A stretch of DNA of 64,000 nt. Source: Thalassospira lucentensis (GTDB lineage Bacteria > Pseudomonadota > Alphaproteobacteria > Rhodospirillales > Thalassospiraceae). The stretch is from the NCBI RefSeq assembly GCF_011806425.1, contig NZ_JAATOV010000003.1, positions 372,001 to 436,000 on the forward strand, in the 5' to 3' direction. The position numbers were made by a program, and so were the translations under genes. The notes beneath the pieces are model-generated. The model ran no database searches. It was not told where the DNA came from and worked only from the letters and a program-made list of their open reading frames with translations. Each line of letters begins with the position of its first letter. Within the stretch, counting starts at the first letter, position 1. Of the stretch, positions 17,426 through 26,775 are shown in pieces.

Positions 17426-20400
17426 TTATGCTTTTTCTGCGATATCCGACAGCCGCTTCATTAACCGTTTAAGGCCTTCCAGACGGTCGGTGGGGCCATC
17501 CCAGCCCGCTGAATAGACGATCTTATGATCCGGCCGCAATCGGGCGGTACCGACCTGTTGCTGAATAAAGCCAACCAGCCCGCCCGGATTGGGGAATTCG
17601 TGATTACGCAGCGTAATCAAAGCCCCCTTCGGTCCAGCATCAAGCTTTTCGACATTGGCAACGCGGCACCACTGTTTGATGGTGACAACATCCAAAAGGT
17701 TCTCGACCTCTTTGGGCAGTTTGCCAAACCTGTCAATCATTTCAGCGGCAAATTGATTCACTTCTTCACGGGATCGCAGTTCTGAAATCCGACGATAAAG
17801 CCCCAAACGCACACCAAGATCGGGCACATAACGATCCGGGATCAGGACCGGCATACCGATATTGATTTGCGGGACAAAGCTTGCTTCATCAGATGCATCG
17901 ATCTCGCCCTTGGCCTCGGCCACGGCTTCTTCGATCATTTGTTGATAAAGCTCGATACCAACTTCCTTGATATGCCCGGACTGCTCTTCGCCCAACAGGT
18001 TCCCTGCCCCACGAATATCAAGATCGTGGCTGGCAAGGTTAAACCCAGCACCCAAGCTATCAAGGGTTTGCATGACCTCAAGGCGCTTAAGGGCGGTTGC
18101 GGTCAGTTTCTTGCCGTTTGGCAGCGTCAGATAGGCATATGCCCGCTGTTTTGAACGACCAATACGCCCGCGCAGCTGATAAAGCTGTGCAAGGCCGAAC
18201 ATATCCGCACGGTGAATGATCATGGTGTTAGCGTTGGGCACATCAATGCCTGACTCAATGATATTGGTCGCCAGCAACAGATCAAACTTACGATCGGTAA
18301 AGTCAGTCATCACCTGTTCAAGATCGCGTGCGCCCATTTGGCCATGGGCGACGTCAAACTTGATTTCGGGCACCAGGGCCTCAAGTTCCTTGGCAACGCG
18401 CGATAGTTCGCTCACGCGTGGGCAAACATAAAACACCTGTCCGCCGCGATGGCGTTCACGAATGATGGCTTCGCGGACAACCACCGGATCATACGGCGTG
18501 ATATATGTGCGCACGGCAAGACGGTCGACCGGCGGTGTCGCAATGATCGACAGTTCCTTAACCCCGGTCAGGGCTAATTGCAGCGTTCGCGGGATCGGGG
18601 TTGCTGTCAGCGTCAGGACGTGAACATCTGATTTAAGCTCTTTTAGGCGTTCTTTATGCTTCACCCCAAAATGCTGTTCTTCATCGATGATCAACAGGCC
18701 GAGGTCTTTGAAGTGGATACCATTGCCAAGCAATGCATGGGTGCCGCAGACAATATCAACATGCCCGCTTTCAAGGTTATCTTTGACCAGTTTGGCATTC
18801 TTGCCGGTGACCAACCGCGAAAGCTGCTCTACCCGAACTGGCAGGCCTTCAAACCGTTCTTTGAAGTTCAGGTAATGCTGACGACATAAAAGCGTTGTCG
18901 GGGCGACAACGGCAACCTGTTTGCCCGACATAACGGCGGCAAAGGCCGCGCGCATGGCAACTTCGGTTTTACCGAACCCAACATCACCGCACACAAGACG
19001 ATCCATCGGTTTTCCGGCGGCCAGATCATCAAGGGTATCGACAATGGCGCGTGCCTGATCTTCGGTTTCGGCAAACGGGAACCCGGCACAGAACTCGTCA
19101 TAGCTGCCTTCAGGCGCGGTTAGCGGCGTTCCTTTGCGCAGATGACGTTCCGCCGCGACCTTGATCAGCTTGCCAGCCATATCGCGAATACGTTCGCGCA
19201 GTTTGGCTTTACGGGCCTGCCAAGCAACACCGCCAAGCTTATCAAGGATCGAAAGCCCCTCGTCCGAGCCATAACGAGACAGGACTTCGATATTTTCTAC
19301 CGGCACAAACAACTTGTCGCCGCCGTCATATTCCAGTTCAAGGCAATCATGCGGTGCATCACCAGCCGTCACGGTCTTCAGACCAAGATAACGGCCAATT
19401 CCGTGTTCAAGGTGAACGACAAGATCGCCGTCGGCAATTTCGGATGCTTCGCGCAGGAAGTTATCGGCCCGGCGACGGCGTCCGCCCGGGCGGCTCATGC
19501 GTTCGCCAAGGATATCCTGTTCGGTGATGAACCAAAATCCTTCGCGGCGAAAACCGCGTTCCATATCAAGGATTACAACCGCAACCTGCTCATAGGTCAG
19601 GTCATCTGTGATATCTTCCCAGCATTCCGCCGTAACGACTTTGCTGACGCCATGTTCACGCAAAAGCGACACCATGCGATCGCGCGAACCGTCGGAATAC
19701 GCGGCAATTGCAATCTGGTTTTCTTTGCCGCGTTGTTCGGTAATGAAATCGCGCACGGCTTCATAAAGATTGGTGTCGGCTCTTGCACGGGCGTCACCGA
19801 AATCACGCCCTGCTCGCGCACCAATGTCATAAATACCGCGTTCTGGGTCTTCGGCCTCGTAATAGGGTGAAAATTCCAGAACAACCCGATCTGTTAGCAT
19901 GCGGTCAAATTCGGCCTGATCCAGATAAAGCCGTTCGGGTGGAACCGGTTTATAAACGTTATCACCCGAAAGCCCGCCGCCCTTGATGTTCAGGCGTGCC
20001 TGGTAATAATCATCGATCATCTCAAGCCGGTTCTCGATAACTTCGCCGTACTGATAATCAAGGGTTACGACGGTGTCGGGCAAATAGGCAAAGATGGTAT
20101 CAAGCCCGTCATGGAACAGCGGCAACCAATGTTCCATACCACCATATTTCAGCCCGTTACTGATCGATTCATAAAGCGGATCTGTTTGCGAAACTGCGCC
20201 AAACAATTCGCGGTAACTGCTGCGGAACCGTGAAATGCTTTCGGGGTCGAGAAACACTTCGCCGACTGGCAATAGGGCGATTTCTTTGACCTTGCCAATA
20301 GTCCGCTGGCTTTCGACATCAAATCGCCGAATGCTTTCGATTTCATCACCAAAGAAATCCAATCGTACGGGTTCGTTCATCCCCGGTGCGAAGATATCAA

Positions 20401-20923
20401 CGATATCGCCGCGCACGGCGTAATCGCCCGGTTCCATAACCTGTTCAGACCGGTTATAGCCCGTCCGTTCGAAATAGGCCGTCAGTTCCCCACGGTCATA
20501 TTCTGCCCCGGCTGTGAACGACAATTTCCCTGCGCGCATCACATCAACGCGCGGCACGCGCTGCAAGATTGCAGCCGCTGTGGTCAGGACAATGCGCCCA
20601 TGGCCAGCTTTTGGGGACGTCCCTTCTGCCAACAGGGTCAGCGTCTCAACACGGCGTGCAGTGACCTCAGAAATCGGCGACACCCGATCATAGGGCAAAC
20701 AATCCCAAGCTGGCAGTGTCAGCACTTCGACCTCGCCAGCAAAGAAGCGCAATGCTTCGGCCAGCTGCGCCATGCGTTTGTCGTCACGCACAACATGCAA
20801 GATGGTGCTGTTTGACGCTTTGGCATCAAGCAGCTCACGCAAAATCAGGGCTTCGGCGCCCTCGGGCGTCCCGCCGATACGTTTACGACCTTTGGACGAT
20901 AAGGTTTCTTTGATTTTTTTCAA
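17426..20923 (-). CDS. mfd: Transcription-repair coupling factor
   Basis: A large ATP-dependent DNA translocase (1165 residues) that removes stalled RNA polymerase and recruits UvrA. Order: UvrB-like N-terminal region, RNA-polymerase-interaction (CarD-like) domain starting near DGDLVVHLEHGIGRYLGL, RecG-like helicase lobes with GDVGFGKTEVA (Walker A) and DEEQHFGV, the RIGR-containing motif VI, and the TRCF C-terminal domain. The only upstream start in frame is a TTG at 20923, seven bases after the sdhE stop. No ATG lies near, so TTG initiation is inferred. Confidence 0.95.
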   Translation of the reverse strand: MKKIKETLSSKGRKRIGGTPEGAEALILRELLDAKASNSTILHVVRDDKRMAQLAEALRFFAGEVEVLTLPAWDCLPYDRVSPISEVTARRVETLTLLAEGTSPKAGHGRIVLTTAAAILQRVPRVDVMRAGKLSFTAGAEYDRGELTAYFERTGYNRSEQVMEPGDYAVRGDIVDIFAPGMNEPVRLDFFGDEIESIRRFDVESQRTIGKVKEIALLPVGEVFLDPESISRFRSSYRELFGAVSQTDPLYESISNGLKYGGMEHWLPLFHDGLDTIFAYLPDTVVTLDYQYGEVIENRLEMIDDYYQARLNIKGGGLSGDNVYKPVPPERLYLDQAEFDRMLTDRVVLEFSPYYEAEDPERGIYDIGARAGRDFGDARARADTNLYEAVRDFITEQRGKENQIAIAAYSDGSRDRMVSLLREHGVSKVVTAECWEDITDDLTYEQVAVVILDMERGFRREGFWFITEQDILGERMSRPGGRRRRADNFLREASEIADGDLVVHLEHGIGRYLGLKTVTAGDAPHDCLELEYDGGDKLFVPVENIEVLSRYGSDEGLSILDKLGGVAWQARKAKLRERIRDMAGKLIKVAAERHLRKGTPLTAPEGSYDEFCAGFPFAETEDQARAIVDTLDDLAAGKPMDRLVCGDVGFGKTEVAMRAAFAAVMSGKQVAVVAPTTLLCRQHYLNFKERFEGLPVRVEQLSRLVTGKNAKLVKDNLESGHVDIVCGTHALLGNGIHFKDLGLLIIDEEQHFGVKHKERLKELKSDVHVLTLTATPIPRTLQLALTGVKELSIIATPPVDRLAVRTYITPYDPVVVREAIIRERHRGGQVFYVCPRVSELSRVAKELEALVPEIKFDVAHGQMGARDLEQVMTDFTDRKFDLLLATNIIESGIDVPNANTMIIHRADMFGLAQLYQLRGRIGRSKQRAYAYLTLPNGKKLTATALKRLEVMQTLDSLGAGFNLASHDLDIRGAGNLLGEEQSGHIKEVGIELYQQMIEEAVAEAKGEIDASDEASFVPQINIGMPVLIPDRYVPDLGVRLGLYRRISELRSREEVNQFAAEMIDRFGKLPKEVENLLDVVTIKQWCRVANVEKLDAGPKGALITLRNHEFPNPGGLVGFIQQQVGTARLRPDHKIVYSAGWDGPTDRLEGLKRLMKRLSDIAEKA

Positions 20924-20930
20924 TGTCTTG

Positions 20931-21203
20931 CTAGGCGTTGCTTAGGTCCTGGATCATGCGCAGCACATCGGTATCATACTGTGCCGGTGTTGGTTCCTTG
21001 CGGGTGGCCCACTTGAAGAAATCTGCATCCGGGACCTCAACAATCAGTGCCTCGAACGTATCAAGCTGTTCAGAGGTCAATGTCGCAAGGTGCTTGTCCA
21101 TAAAACGACCAATCAGGATATCGTTTTCCTTCGTACCGCGATGAGCACCACGGAACTGCAGCTTCTTGCGCCGCACTTCAAGTTCCGAAATGGTTTCTGT
21201 CAT
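20931..21203 (-). CDS. sdhE: FAD assembly factor SdhE
   Basis: A 90-residue DUF339 protein that assists covalent attachment of FAD to succinate dehydrogenase SdhA. The signature RGTKENDILIGRFMD (about residues 21-35) corresponds to the conserved RGxxE motif. GGAG is well placed before the ATG. It is seven bases from mfd and divergent from recG; this mfd-sdhE-recG neighbourhood is common in alphaproteobacteria. Confidence 0.92.
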   Translation of the reverse strand: MTETISELEVRRKKLQFRGAHRGTKENDILIGRFMDKHLATLTSEQLDTFEALIVEVPDADFFKWATRKEPTPAQYDTDVLRMIQDLSNA

Positions 21204-21389
21204 TTTCGATCTCCTGACTTCATTCTGTACAGCGGCCTTTGGCTTCGGCGCTATATGATATTCTGTGGCATGTTTTGTACGGTAAAATACGGTTTTGGTC
21301 CATGCCGCGATCAGGCTTTTTGCATCAAAGGGTGACTTGATGGTTGTTGCGCGATAATTTTGTTGTATACCCGTGCTGTAAACTCGTTT

Positions 21390-21404
21390 GTTCTATTAAC
21401 GTTC
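21390..21404 (+). promoter_or_regulatory. LexA-type SOS box upstream of recG
   Basis: GTTC-TATTAAC-GTTC fits exactly the alphaproteobacterial direct-repeat LexA box GTTC-N7-GTTC. It ends 28 bases before the recG ATG, and the internal TATTAA could be the -10 element, so LexA binding would block initiation. Confidence 0.6.
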
Positions 21405-21431
21405 TTTTTTAAAGTTGCAACGAAAACCGAC

Positions 21432-23519
21432 ATGCGCCCGGAAATTTTATTCCCGCTCTTTGCCGAAATTGAAACCCTTCCCGGTATCGGGCCGCGGTTA
21501 AAGCCACTTGTGACGCGCTTGATCGGTGGCGAACATATTGCTGATTTATTGTGGCACCTGCCATCGGGCATCATCGATCGCCGTTTTTCCCCGTCCCTGG
21601 ATGAAACAATCGATGGGTCGGTGGTGACAATGGATGTTTGGGTCGAACGCCACGAACCATCCCCAAACCGCCGCCGTCCTTATCGTGTGATTTGCAAAAC
21701 ACTCAGTGGCACACTGGTCCTGTCATTTTTCAATGCGCGGGCAAAGTACCTTAATGATGTCCTTCCCGTCGGGGAAAAGCGCATTGTGTCGGGTAAGGTT
21801 GATCATTATCGCAATGAATACCAAATCACCCATCCCGACAAAATCGGCACCGAGGCCGAGCGTGCCGAAATCCAAACGGTCGAGCCGGTTTATCCGATGT
21901 CAGCTGGGGTCACGGGCAAAACCCTGACCAAGGCAATGCGGGCCGCGCTTGAGCTCGTACCAGAGCTTCCTGAATGGCATGATCCGGCCTTGGTCGCGCG
22001 TCATAAATGGCCCGACTTGGCAAGTGCGCTTCGCACCATTCACAATCCCGAAGATGTGGCGGATCTATCACCAGATCATCCGGCGCGCAAACGCCTGGCC
22101 TATGACGAGTTATTGGCCAATCAGTTGGCCCTTGCGCTGATCCGGGCAAAAATGCGTAAGCTCGGCGGACGTGTGACAAAGGGTTCTGGTGATTTACGCA
22201 GCAAGCTCGCGAACGAATTACCGTTTGCCATGACGGGTGCCCAGCAACGCGCACTTGGCGATATCTATGACGATATGGCAAGCGAAGGCCGCATGCTGCG
22301 CCTTTTGCAGGGCGACGTTGGATCGGGCAAAACGGTGGTTGCCCTAATGGCGATGCTGAACGCGGTTGAATGTGGCCGTCAGGCCGCCCTGATGGCGCCG
22401 ACCGAAATCCTGGCCCGCCAGCATTTTGAAACCATCAGCCCGCTGCTTGAAAAGATCGGGATCAAATGCGCCATCCTGACAGGACGTGACAAGGGCAAAG
22501 CACGCAAAGCAACCCTTGAAGGTTTTGCCAATGGCGACGTGCAGATTGCGGTCGGTACCCACGCACTGTTTCAAGATGATGTTATTTTCTCTGACCTGGC
22601 CTTTGCCGTTGTCGACGAGCAACATCGGTTTGGCGTGCATCAACGTTTGATGCTGGCGGGCAAAGGTCAGGCGGTTGATGTTTTGGTCATGACCGCAACC
22701 CCAATCCCACGCACCCTTACCTTGACCGCGTTTGGCGATATGGAAGTATCCCGGCTTGATGAAAAGCCGCCGGGACGAAAACCCGTCGATACGCGTGTTT
22801 TGCCGATTGATAAGGTCGATGACGTTATTTCGGGGATTGGACGCGCCATGCGTGCGGGCACCAAAATATATTGGGTTTGTCCGCTGGTCGAAGATTCCGA
22901 AGTGCTTGATCTTCAGGCGGCCGAAGAACGATATCGTATTTTGGCCGATTTGTTCGGCGAAGCCCGGGTTGGGCTTGTGCATGGCAAAATGAAGGCCAAG
23001 GAAAAAGACGACGTCATGGAACGCTTTGCTCATGGCGATACGTCCATCCTTGTGGCGACGACGGTGATTGAAGTCGGCGTTAACGTTCCCGATGCAACCA
23101 TCATGGTGATTGAGCACTCCGAACGATTTGGCCTGGCCCAGCTTCATCAGCTTCGTGGGCGTATTGGGCGTGGTGACGCGGCATCAACCTGTTTGCTGCT
23201 GTATGGCAGCCCGTTGGGACAGGTATCCAAGGCGCGCCTTAAAATCATGCGCGAAACCGAGGATGGCTTTGTCATCGCAGAAGAAGACTTGAAACTGCGT
23301 GGTGCCGGTGAGGTTCTTGGCACGCGCCAAAGTGGCCTTCAGGAATATCGTCTGGCCAATCTTGAATTGCATGGTGATTTGTTGGCCATTGCCCGCGATG
23401 ACGCCCGCCTGATTGTTGATCGCGATCCGGATCTACAAAAAACCCGCGGCGAAGCATTGCGGCTGCTTTTGTATCTGTTTGAACGCGATGAAGCCGTTCG
23501 GTATTTCCGATCGGGATAA
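21432..23519 (+). CDS. recG: ATP-dependent DNA helicase RecG
   Basis: Branch-migration helicase that remodels stalled forks and Holliday junctions. The 695-residue protein has the wedge OB domain (from about 50 to 160), Walker A GDVGSGKTVVA, DEQHRFGV, TATPIPRTL and the helicase motif VI region QLRGRIGRG. The ATG at 21432 gives the usual short N terminus MRPEILFPLFAEIETLPGIG. The frame stays open upstream, but that part overlaps the presumed promoter and LexA box. The start lacks a good ribosome site. Confidence 0.95.
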   Translation: MRPEILFPLFAEIETLPGIGPRLKPLVTRLIGGEHIADLLWHLPSGIIDRRFSPSLDETIDGSVVTMDVWVERHEPSPNRRRPYRVICKTLSGTLVLSFFNARAKYLNDVLPVGEKRIVSGKVDHYRNEYQITHPDKIGTEAERAEIQTVEPVYPMSAGVTGKTLTKAMRAALELVPELPEWHDPALVARHKWPDLASALRTIHNPEDVADLSPDHPARKRLAYDELLANQLALALIRAKMRKLGGRVTKGSGDLRSKLANELPFAMTGAQQRALGDIYDDMASEGRMLRLLQGDVGSGKTVVALMAMLNAVECGRQAALMAPTEILARQHFETISPLLEKIGIKCAILTGRDKGKARKATLEGFANGDVQIAVGTHALFQDDVIFSDLAFAVVDEQHRFGVHQRLMLAGKGQAVDVLVMTATPIPRTLTLTAFGDMEVSRLDEKPPGRKPVDTRVLPIDKVDDVISGIGRAMRAGTKIYWVCPLVEDSEVLDLQAAEERYRILADLFGEARVGLVHGKMKAKEKDDVMERFAHGDTSILVATTVIEVGVNVPDATIMVIEHSERFGLAQLHQLRGRIGRGDAASTCLLLYGSPLGQVSKARLKIMRETEDGFVIAEEDLKLRGAGEVLGTRQSGLQEYRLANLELHGDLLAIARDDARLIVDRDPDLQKTRGEALRLLLYLFERDEAVRYFRSG

Positions 23520-23563
23520 TCAACGATTGCTTCGCGGGACGGCCTCTATAGGCCGGATACAAC

Positions 23564-23594
23564 AAAGGGCGCAGCCATTGGCATGCGCCCTTTT
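23564..23594. terminator. Terminator after recG
   Basis: AAAGGGCGCA pairs with TGCGCCCTTT around a short loop, followed by TTTTCATT on the plus strand. It lies between the convergent recG and DUF502 genes. Confidence 0.8.
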
Positions 23595-23625
23595 CATTCT
23601 TCAGATCTTAACATCCGCGGGTTTG

Positions 23626-24501
23626 TCAGGCGTCTTCGCGATGTTTGTCACCTTCGCCCTGCCCGGTCGTTTCGGTATCTTCGGGCTTTTGGCCGTCTTG
23701 CACATGGCGGGATACCAAAACGGGTACATTTTCTTTTTCCCGCAGCACATCGACATCTTCATAGGTTTTTGAAGACACTTGCGATTGCTGCTGCTGTTCA
23801 GGTGGCCGACGATCTGGTGGGGTCACGATCCCGCCCGACATAACCATCTTGATCGCTTCTTCGACGGTCATATCAAGAATGACGACGTCCTGACGCGGAA
23901 TAAACAACAAGAACCCCGATGTCGGATTTGGCGTTGTCGGCAAGAAGATATTGATCACGGTATCTTCGGTAAGGTGCTGGACTTCCCCCTTGGTTTCGCC
24001 GGTAATAAACCCAATCGCCCACATGCCGCGACGCGGATATTCGATCAGGACCGCCTGACGAAACGCGTTGGACTGATTTGCCAGAACCGTTTCAAGAATC
24101 TGTTTAATCGCGCCATAAACACTTCGAACGGCCGGAATACGTCCCAAAATACGTTCATAAAGCTTAATCAGCGCCCGGCCAGCAACGTTGGTTGTGAACC
24201 AGCCCACAATGGTGATGAAGACCAGCATCACCAAAACACCAAACCCTGGAATACCGTAATCCTGATAACCATCTGGCAGATATGCCTCGGGGTTATAATA
24301 TTCCGGTATCAGCGGCATCACCTTGCTGTCGACAAACTCGATAAACCACCAAGCCAGCCCAAAGGTGATCGCAAGCGGTGTACTGACCAGAACACCGGTT
24401 AGAAAATAGGCGCGTACGCGTGCAAAAAAGCCGGGGCTTGGTAATGTCGCGCCGGAGCTATGCTTGTCCGCATCATCTTGATTGTCGCGCTTGGCGTTCA
24501 T
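23626..24501 (-). CDS. DUF502 family inner-membrane protein
   Basis: A 291-residue protein with two membrane helices (about 31-55 and 86-110) followed by the DUF502 domain, seen in PAVRSVYGAIKQILETV, RRGMWAIGFITGE and FLPTTPNPTSGFLLFIPRQDV. A Gln/Pro-rich tail (about 233-291) is probably disordered. The family is widespread in Proteobacteria but has no defined function. AAAGGTGA precedes the ATG. It is monocistronic between recG and a divergent small gene. Confidence 0.88.
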   Translation of the reverse strand: MNAKRDNQDDADKHSSGATLPSPGFFARVRAYFLTGVLVSTPLAITFGLAWWFIEFVDSKVMPLIPEYYNPEAYLPDGYQDYGIPGFGVLVMLVFITIVGWFTTNVAGRALIKLYERILGRIPAVRSVYGAIKQILETVLANQSNAFRQAVLIEYPRRGMWAIGFITGETKGEVQHLTEDTVINIFLPTTPNPTSGFLLFIPRQDVVILDMTVEEAIKMVMSGGIVTPPDRRPPEQQQQSQVSSKTYEDVDVLREKENVPVLVSRHVQDGQKPEDTETTGQGEGDKHREDA

Positions 24502-24703
24502 TGGTCACCTTTGCTGAAAGCCGCTTTAGGAAGCTAAACGATAAGAATCGCTTTTGGCATTCGCCATTTATCGTTAAGAATATGGGGATATGCTGCGATA
24601 CTTGATTGGGGAAATTCCCTATTTTCAAGTGATACCAGTATTCAAGATTGCGGTGCAACCAAACAAACTGCAAATCATCAAATAGCAGCCGAATGGAGTT
24701 GTT

Positions 24704-24967
24704 TTGAAGGTCTGGATTGTCGAATACATATATGACGATGGTGGCTCGGTCGGGATTAAAACATCGAAAGTCCGCGCACCTGATTATGAAACAGCACGTC
24801 AATTCGCCGTTGGCGATGCCCCGGCTGTCGACTTTGTCATGTCATTGCATCCTGAATCCGAAGACCAGTTTTTGGGAACGCCAGGCATTCGCGCCCGTGA
24901 AATGACCGGTAAAGTCGTTAACGAGGTCCCCGACCCCGATGATGACCTTGAAGATGAAGACGACTAA
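24704..24967 (+). CDS. Small acidic protein of unknown function
   Basis: An 87-residue protein starting with TTG at 24704, preceded by GGAG at 7 bases. An overlapping ATG at 24693 is closed after four codons, which supports the TTG. The first 70 residues look like a compact alpha/beta domain (MKVWIVEYIYDDGGSVGIK, then PDYETARQFAVGDAPAVDFV), and the tail is almost only Asp, Glu and Pro. I do not recognise the family. The end abuts the Nudix gene, so the two are probably cotranscribed. Confidence 0.65.
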   Translation: MKVWIVEYIYDDGGSVGIKTSKVRAPDYETARQFAVGDAPAVDFVMSLHPESEDQFLGTPGIRAREMTGKVVNEVPDPDDDLEDEDD

Positions 24968-24971
24968 AACG

Positions 24972-25439
24972 ATGCCTGACGCAGATATCGACACAGACAT
25001 TCGCACGTTCTTACCGCGCCCGATCATTGGGGTTGGCGCAGTGATATGGTACGGCGACCAGGTTTTGCTGGTCCAGCGCGGTAAAGAACCCGATATCGGC
25101 ACATGGAGCCTTCCGGGTGGTGCGCAAGAACTTGGTGAAACGCTGGAGCAAGCTGTCCGCCGTGAAGTACTCGAAGAAACCGGTATAGAGATTTCCCAAC
25201 CAGTGCTGGTCGATACAGTCGATCTTATTTCGCCAACCAAAGACGGTGCCATCGAATACCACTACACCTTAGTCGACTTTACCGCCGATGCCGTTGGCGG
25301 TGATATGCGGGCCGGCGATGACGCCGCAGATGTCAAATGGGTCGATACCAATCAGTTTGCCCCCTATAAGCTTTGGCACAAAACGATTGAAATGATCGAT
25401 AAGGCGCGGCGTGTCCGCGACAATCAGTCTGCCGATTAA
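24972..25439 (+). CDS. Nudix hydrolase (ADP-ribose pyrophosphatase-like)
   Basis: The Nudix box is complete: G-GAQELGE-TLEQAVRREVLEETGI, with the REVLEE metal-binding glutamates. The opening IIGVGAVIWYGDQVLLVQRGKEPDIGTWSLPGG is typical of small Nudix enzymes acting on ADP-ribose or nucleoside diphosphate derivatives. I chose the ATG at 24972, just after the previous stop; an ATG at 24954 overlaps the upstream gene by 14 bases and is equally open. The protein is 155 residues long. Confidence 0.85.
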   Translation: MPDADIDTDIRTFLPRPIIGVGAVIWYGDQVLLVQRGKEPDIGTWSLPGGAQELGETLEQAVRREVLEETGIEISQPVLVDTVDLISPTKDGAIEYHYTLVDFTADAVGGDMRAGDDAADVKWVDTNQFAPYKLWHKTIEMIDKARRVRDNQSAD

Positions 25440-25511
25440 AGTACTGACGGTAGCTCAGCCGTCCCGCAGGAAAAAATCCAGTTAAGCCAAGGGCTTATGC
25501 AGTCCTCATAC

Positions 25512-25540
25512 AAAAAGGCGGCACCACGATGGATGCCGCC
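25512..25540 (-). terminator. Terminator after rpoH
   Basis: On the minus strand GGCGGCATCC pairs with GGTGCCGCC, followed by TTTTTG. It is 25 bases after the rpoH stop. Confidence 0.8.
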
Positions 25541-25564
25541 CTAGTTTTAGGATCAATGATCTGA

Positions 25565-26434
25565 TTACGCCGAAGCGTGCTGTGTCAGAACACTTTCCTG
25601 AATTTTCTTGAATGCGCGCGCCTCAAGCTGGCGGACACGTTCACGGCTGACGCCAAAGCGTTCACCCAGCTTTTCAAGCGTGATTGGATCATCGCTGAGG
25701 AAACGGGCCTTGATGATTTCCTGTTCACGTTCCGGGAGTTCCCCCATCGCGTTCTTCAGCATACCATTGTTCAGCACACGTTCTTCTTCGTTCCCAACCA
25801 ATGCTTCCGGGCTTGGAGCATCCGAAGACAGGGTATCAAGATACTCCATGCCCTCGTCTTTTGGCATCGGTGTGTTCAGCGAGAAATCACGCGCCGCAAG
25901 ACGGCGGTTCATATCAAGTGCTTCACGATCCGTTACGCCAAGGCGTTCCGCAACCTGCGATGCCTGTTCTGGCGACAATTCACCATTGTCATAGATGTTA
26001 AGCTGACGCTTTGCTTTGCGCAGGCTAAAGAACAGCTTCTTCTGTGCTGCCATCGTACCAAGCTTAACCATCGACCAGCTTTGCAGGACATATTCAGTCA
26101 CGGCGGCACGGATCCACCACATCGCGTAAGTCGACAGGCGGAAACCACGTTCCGGATCAAACTTCTGCACCGCACGCATCAGGCCAGTGTTACCTTCGGC
26201 AACAAGATCGGCCATCGGAAGGCCATAACCGCGATAACCGAATGCAATTTTGGCCACAAGGCGCAAGTGACTGGTCACCAATTTGTGCGCAGCTGCAGTA
26301 TCATCATGATCCTGATAACGGTGCGCGAGCATGTATTCTTCGTCTGCTGTCAGCATCGGGAATTTCCAGACTTCACGGAGATAGCCCGAGAAACCGTCTT
26401 CGCTGGAAACAGCAGGTAATTTAATGGCGCTCAT
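25565..26434 (-). CDS. rpoH: RNA polymerase sigma-32 factor
   Basis: Heat-shock sigma factor of 289 residues that directs RNA polymerase to chaperone and protease promoters. Region 2 carries the core-binding and -10 segment DLVAEGNTGLMRAVQKFDPERGFRLSTYAMWWIRAAV. The RpoH box AAQKKLFFSLRKAKRQL separates RpoH from RpoD. Region 4 has the helix-turn-helix FGVSRERVRQLEARAFKKI. A strong AGGAGG precedes the ATG. The gene is monocistronic with an unusually long leader (about 300 bases), which suggests control after transcription starts. Confidence 0.96.
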   Translation of the reverse strand: MSAIKLPAVSSEDGFSGYLREVWKFPMLTADEEYMLAHRYQDHDDTAAAHKLVTSHLRLVAKIAFGYRGYGLPMADLVAEGNTGLMRAVQKFDPERGFRLSTYAMWWIRAAVTEYVLQSWSMVKLGTMAAQKKLFFSLRKAKRQLNIYDNGELSPEQASQVAERLGVTDREALDMNRRLAARDFSLNTPMPKDEGMEYLDTLSSDAPSPEALVGNEEERVLNNGMLKNAMGELPEREQEIIKARFLSDDPITLEKLGERFGVSRERVRQLEARAFKKIQESVLTQHASA

Positions 26435-26604
26435 TTTCTGTCCTCCTGAGAGGTTTACGCGTCAATGTATGATACTACATACGGACAAAGTCAGACTTTA
26501 GATGACGCGCGAACACTGTCGTTTGTGAATTTATTCACTTCGACGACCGGTTAGGAGCAAAACAAGCTTCAACATCCGGTCGCATCTTGATCCCACGGAA
26601 ATCC

Positions 26605-26646
26605 CTATGGGAGAGGACAGCTGAGGTAAGAGGTGTGTGTCTTCAT
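26605..26646 (-). CDS. Possible 13-residue leader peptide upstream of rpoH
   Basis: MKTHTSYLSCPLP followed by TAG, with TAAGGA about 9 bases before the ATG, which is as strong a ribosome site as that of rpoH. The stop codon falls in a small inverted repeat (TCCCATAGGGA, then TTCCGTGGGA). This could be a regulatory leader peptide. It is too short for any homology argument. Confidence 0.3.
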   Translation of the reverse strand: MKTHTSYLSCPLP

Positions 26647-26745
26647 GGTGTCTCATCCTTACTTGAAGCAAATCGACAATTACATTGTCCGCCAATTGGC
26701 CGGACTTTTATCCGGCGGTGCCTTTGGGCCCCCACCCGCATAATT

Positions 26746-26775
26746 AATATATCTAAACCTGACTAAATTCGTCAA
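26746..26775 (-). promoter_or_regulatory. Sigma-70-type promoter for the rpoH leader
   Basis: On the minus strand TTGACG (26775-26770), 18 bases, then TATATT (26751-26746). Transcription would start near 26738, leaving about 300 bases before the rpoH ATG. Confidence 0.55.

Noticed and set aside
19142-19870. 242-codon frame antisense to mfd
   Set aside because: It mirrors the codon usage of mfd and contains no recognisable domain.
22344-23147. 267-codon open frame antisense to recG
   Set aside because: It lies fully within the conserved helicase domain on the other strand and shows no protein motifs.
25577-26419. 280-codon open frame antisense to nearly all of rpoH
   Set aside because: It is the shadow of a codon-biased real gene; the translation has no family features and no ribosome site, whereas rpoH is certain.
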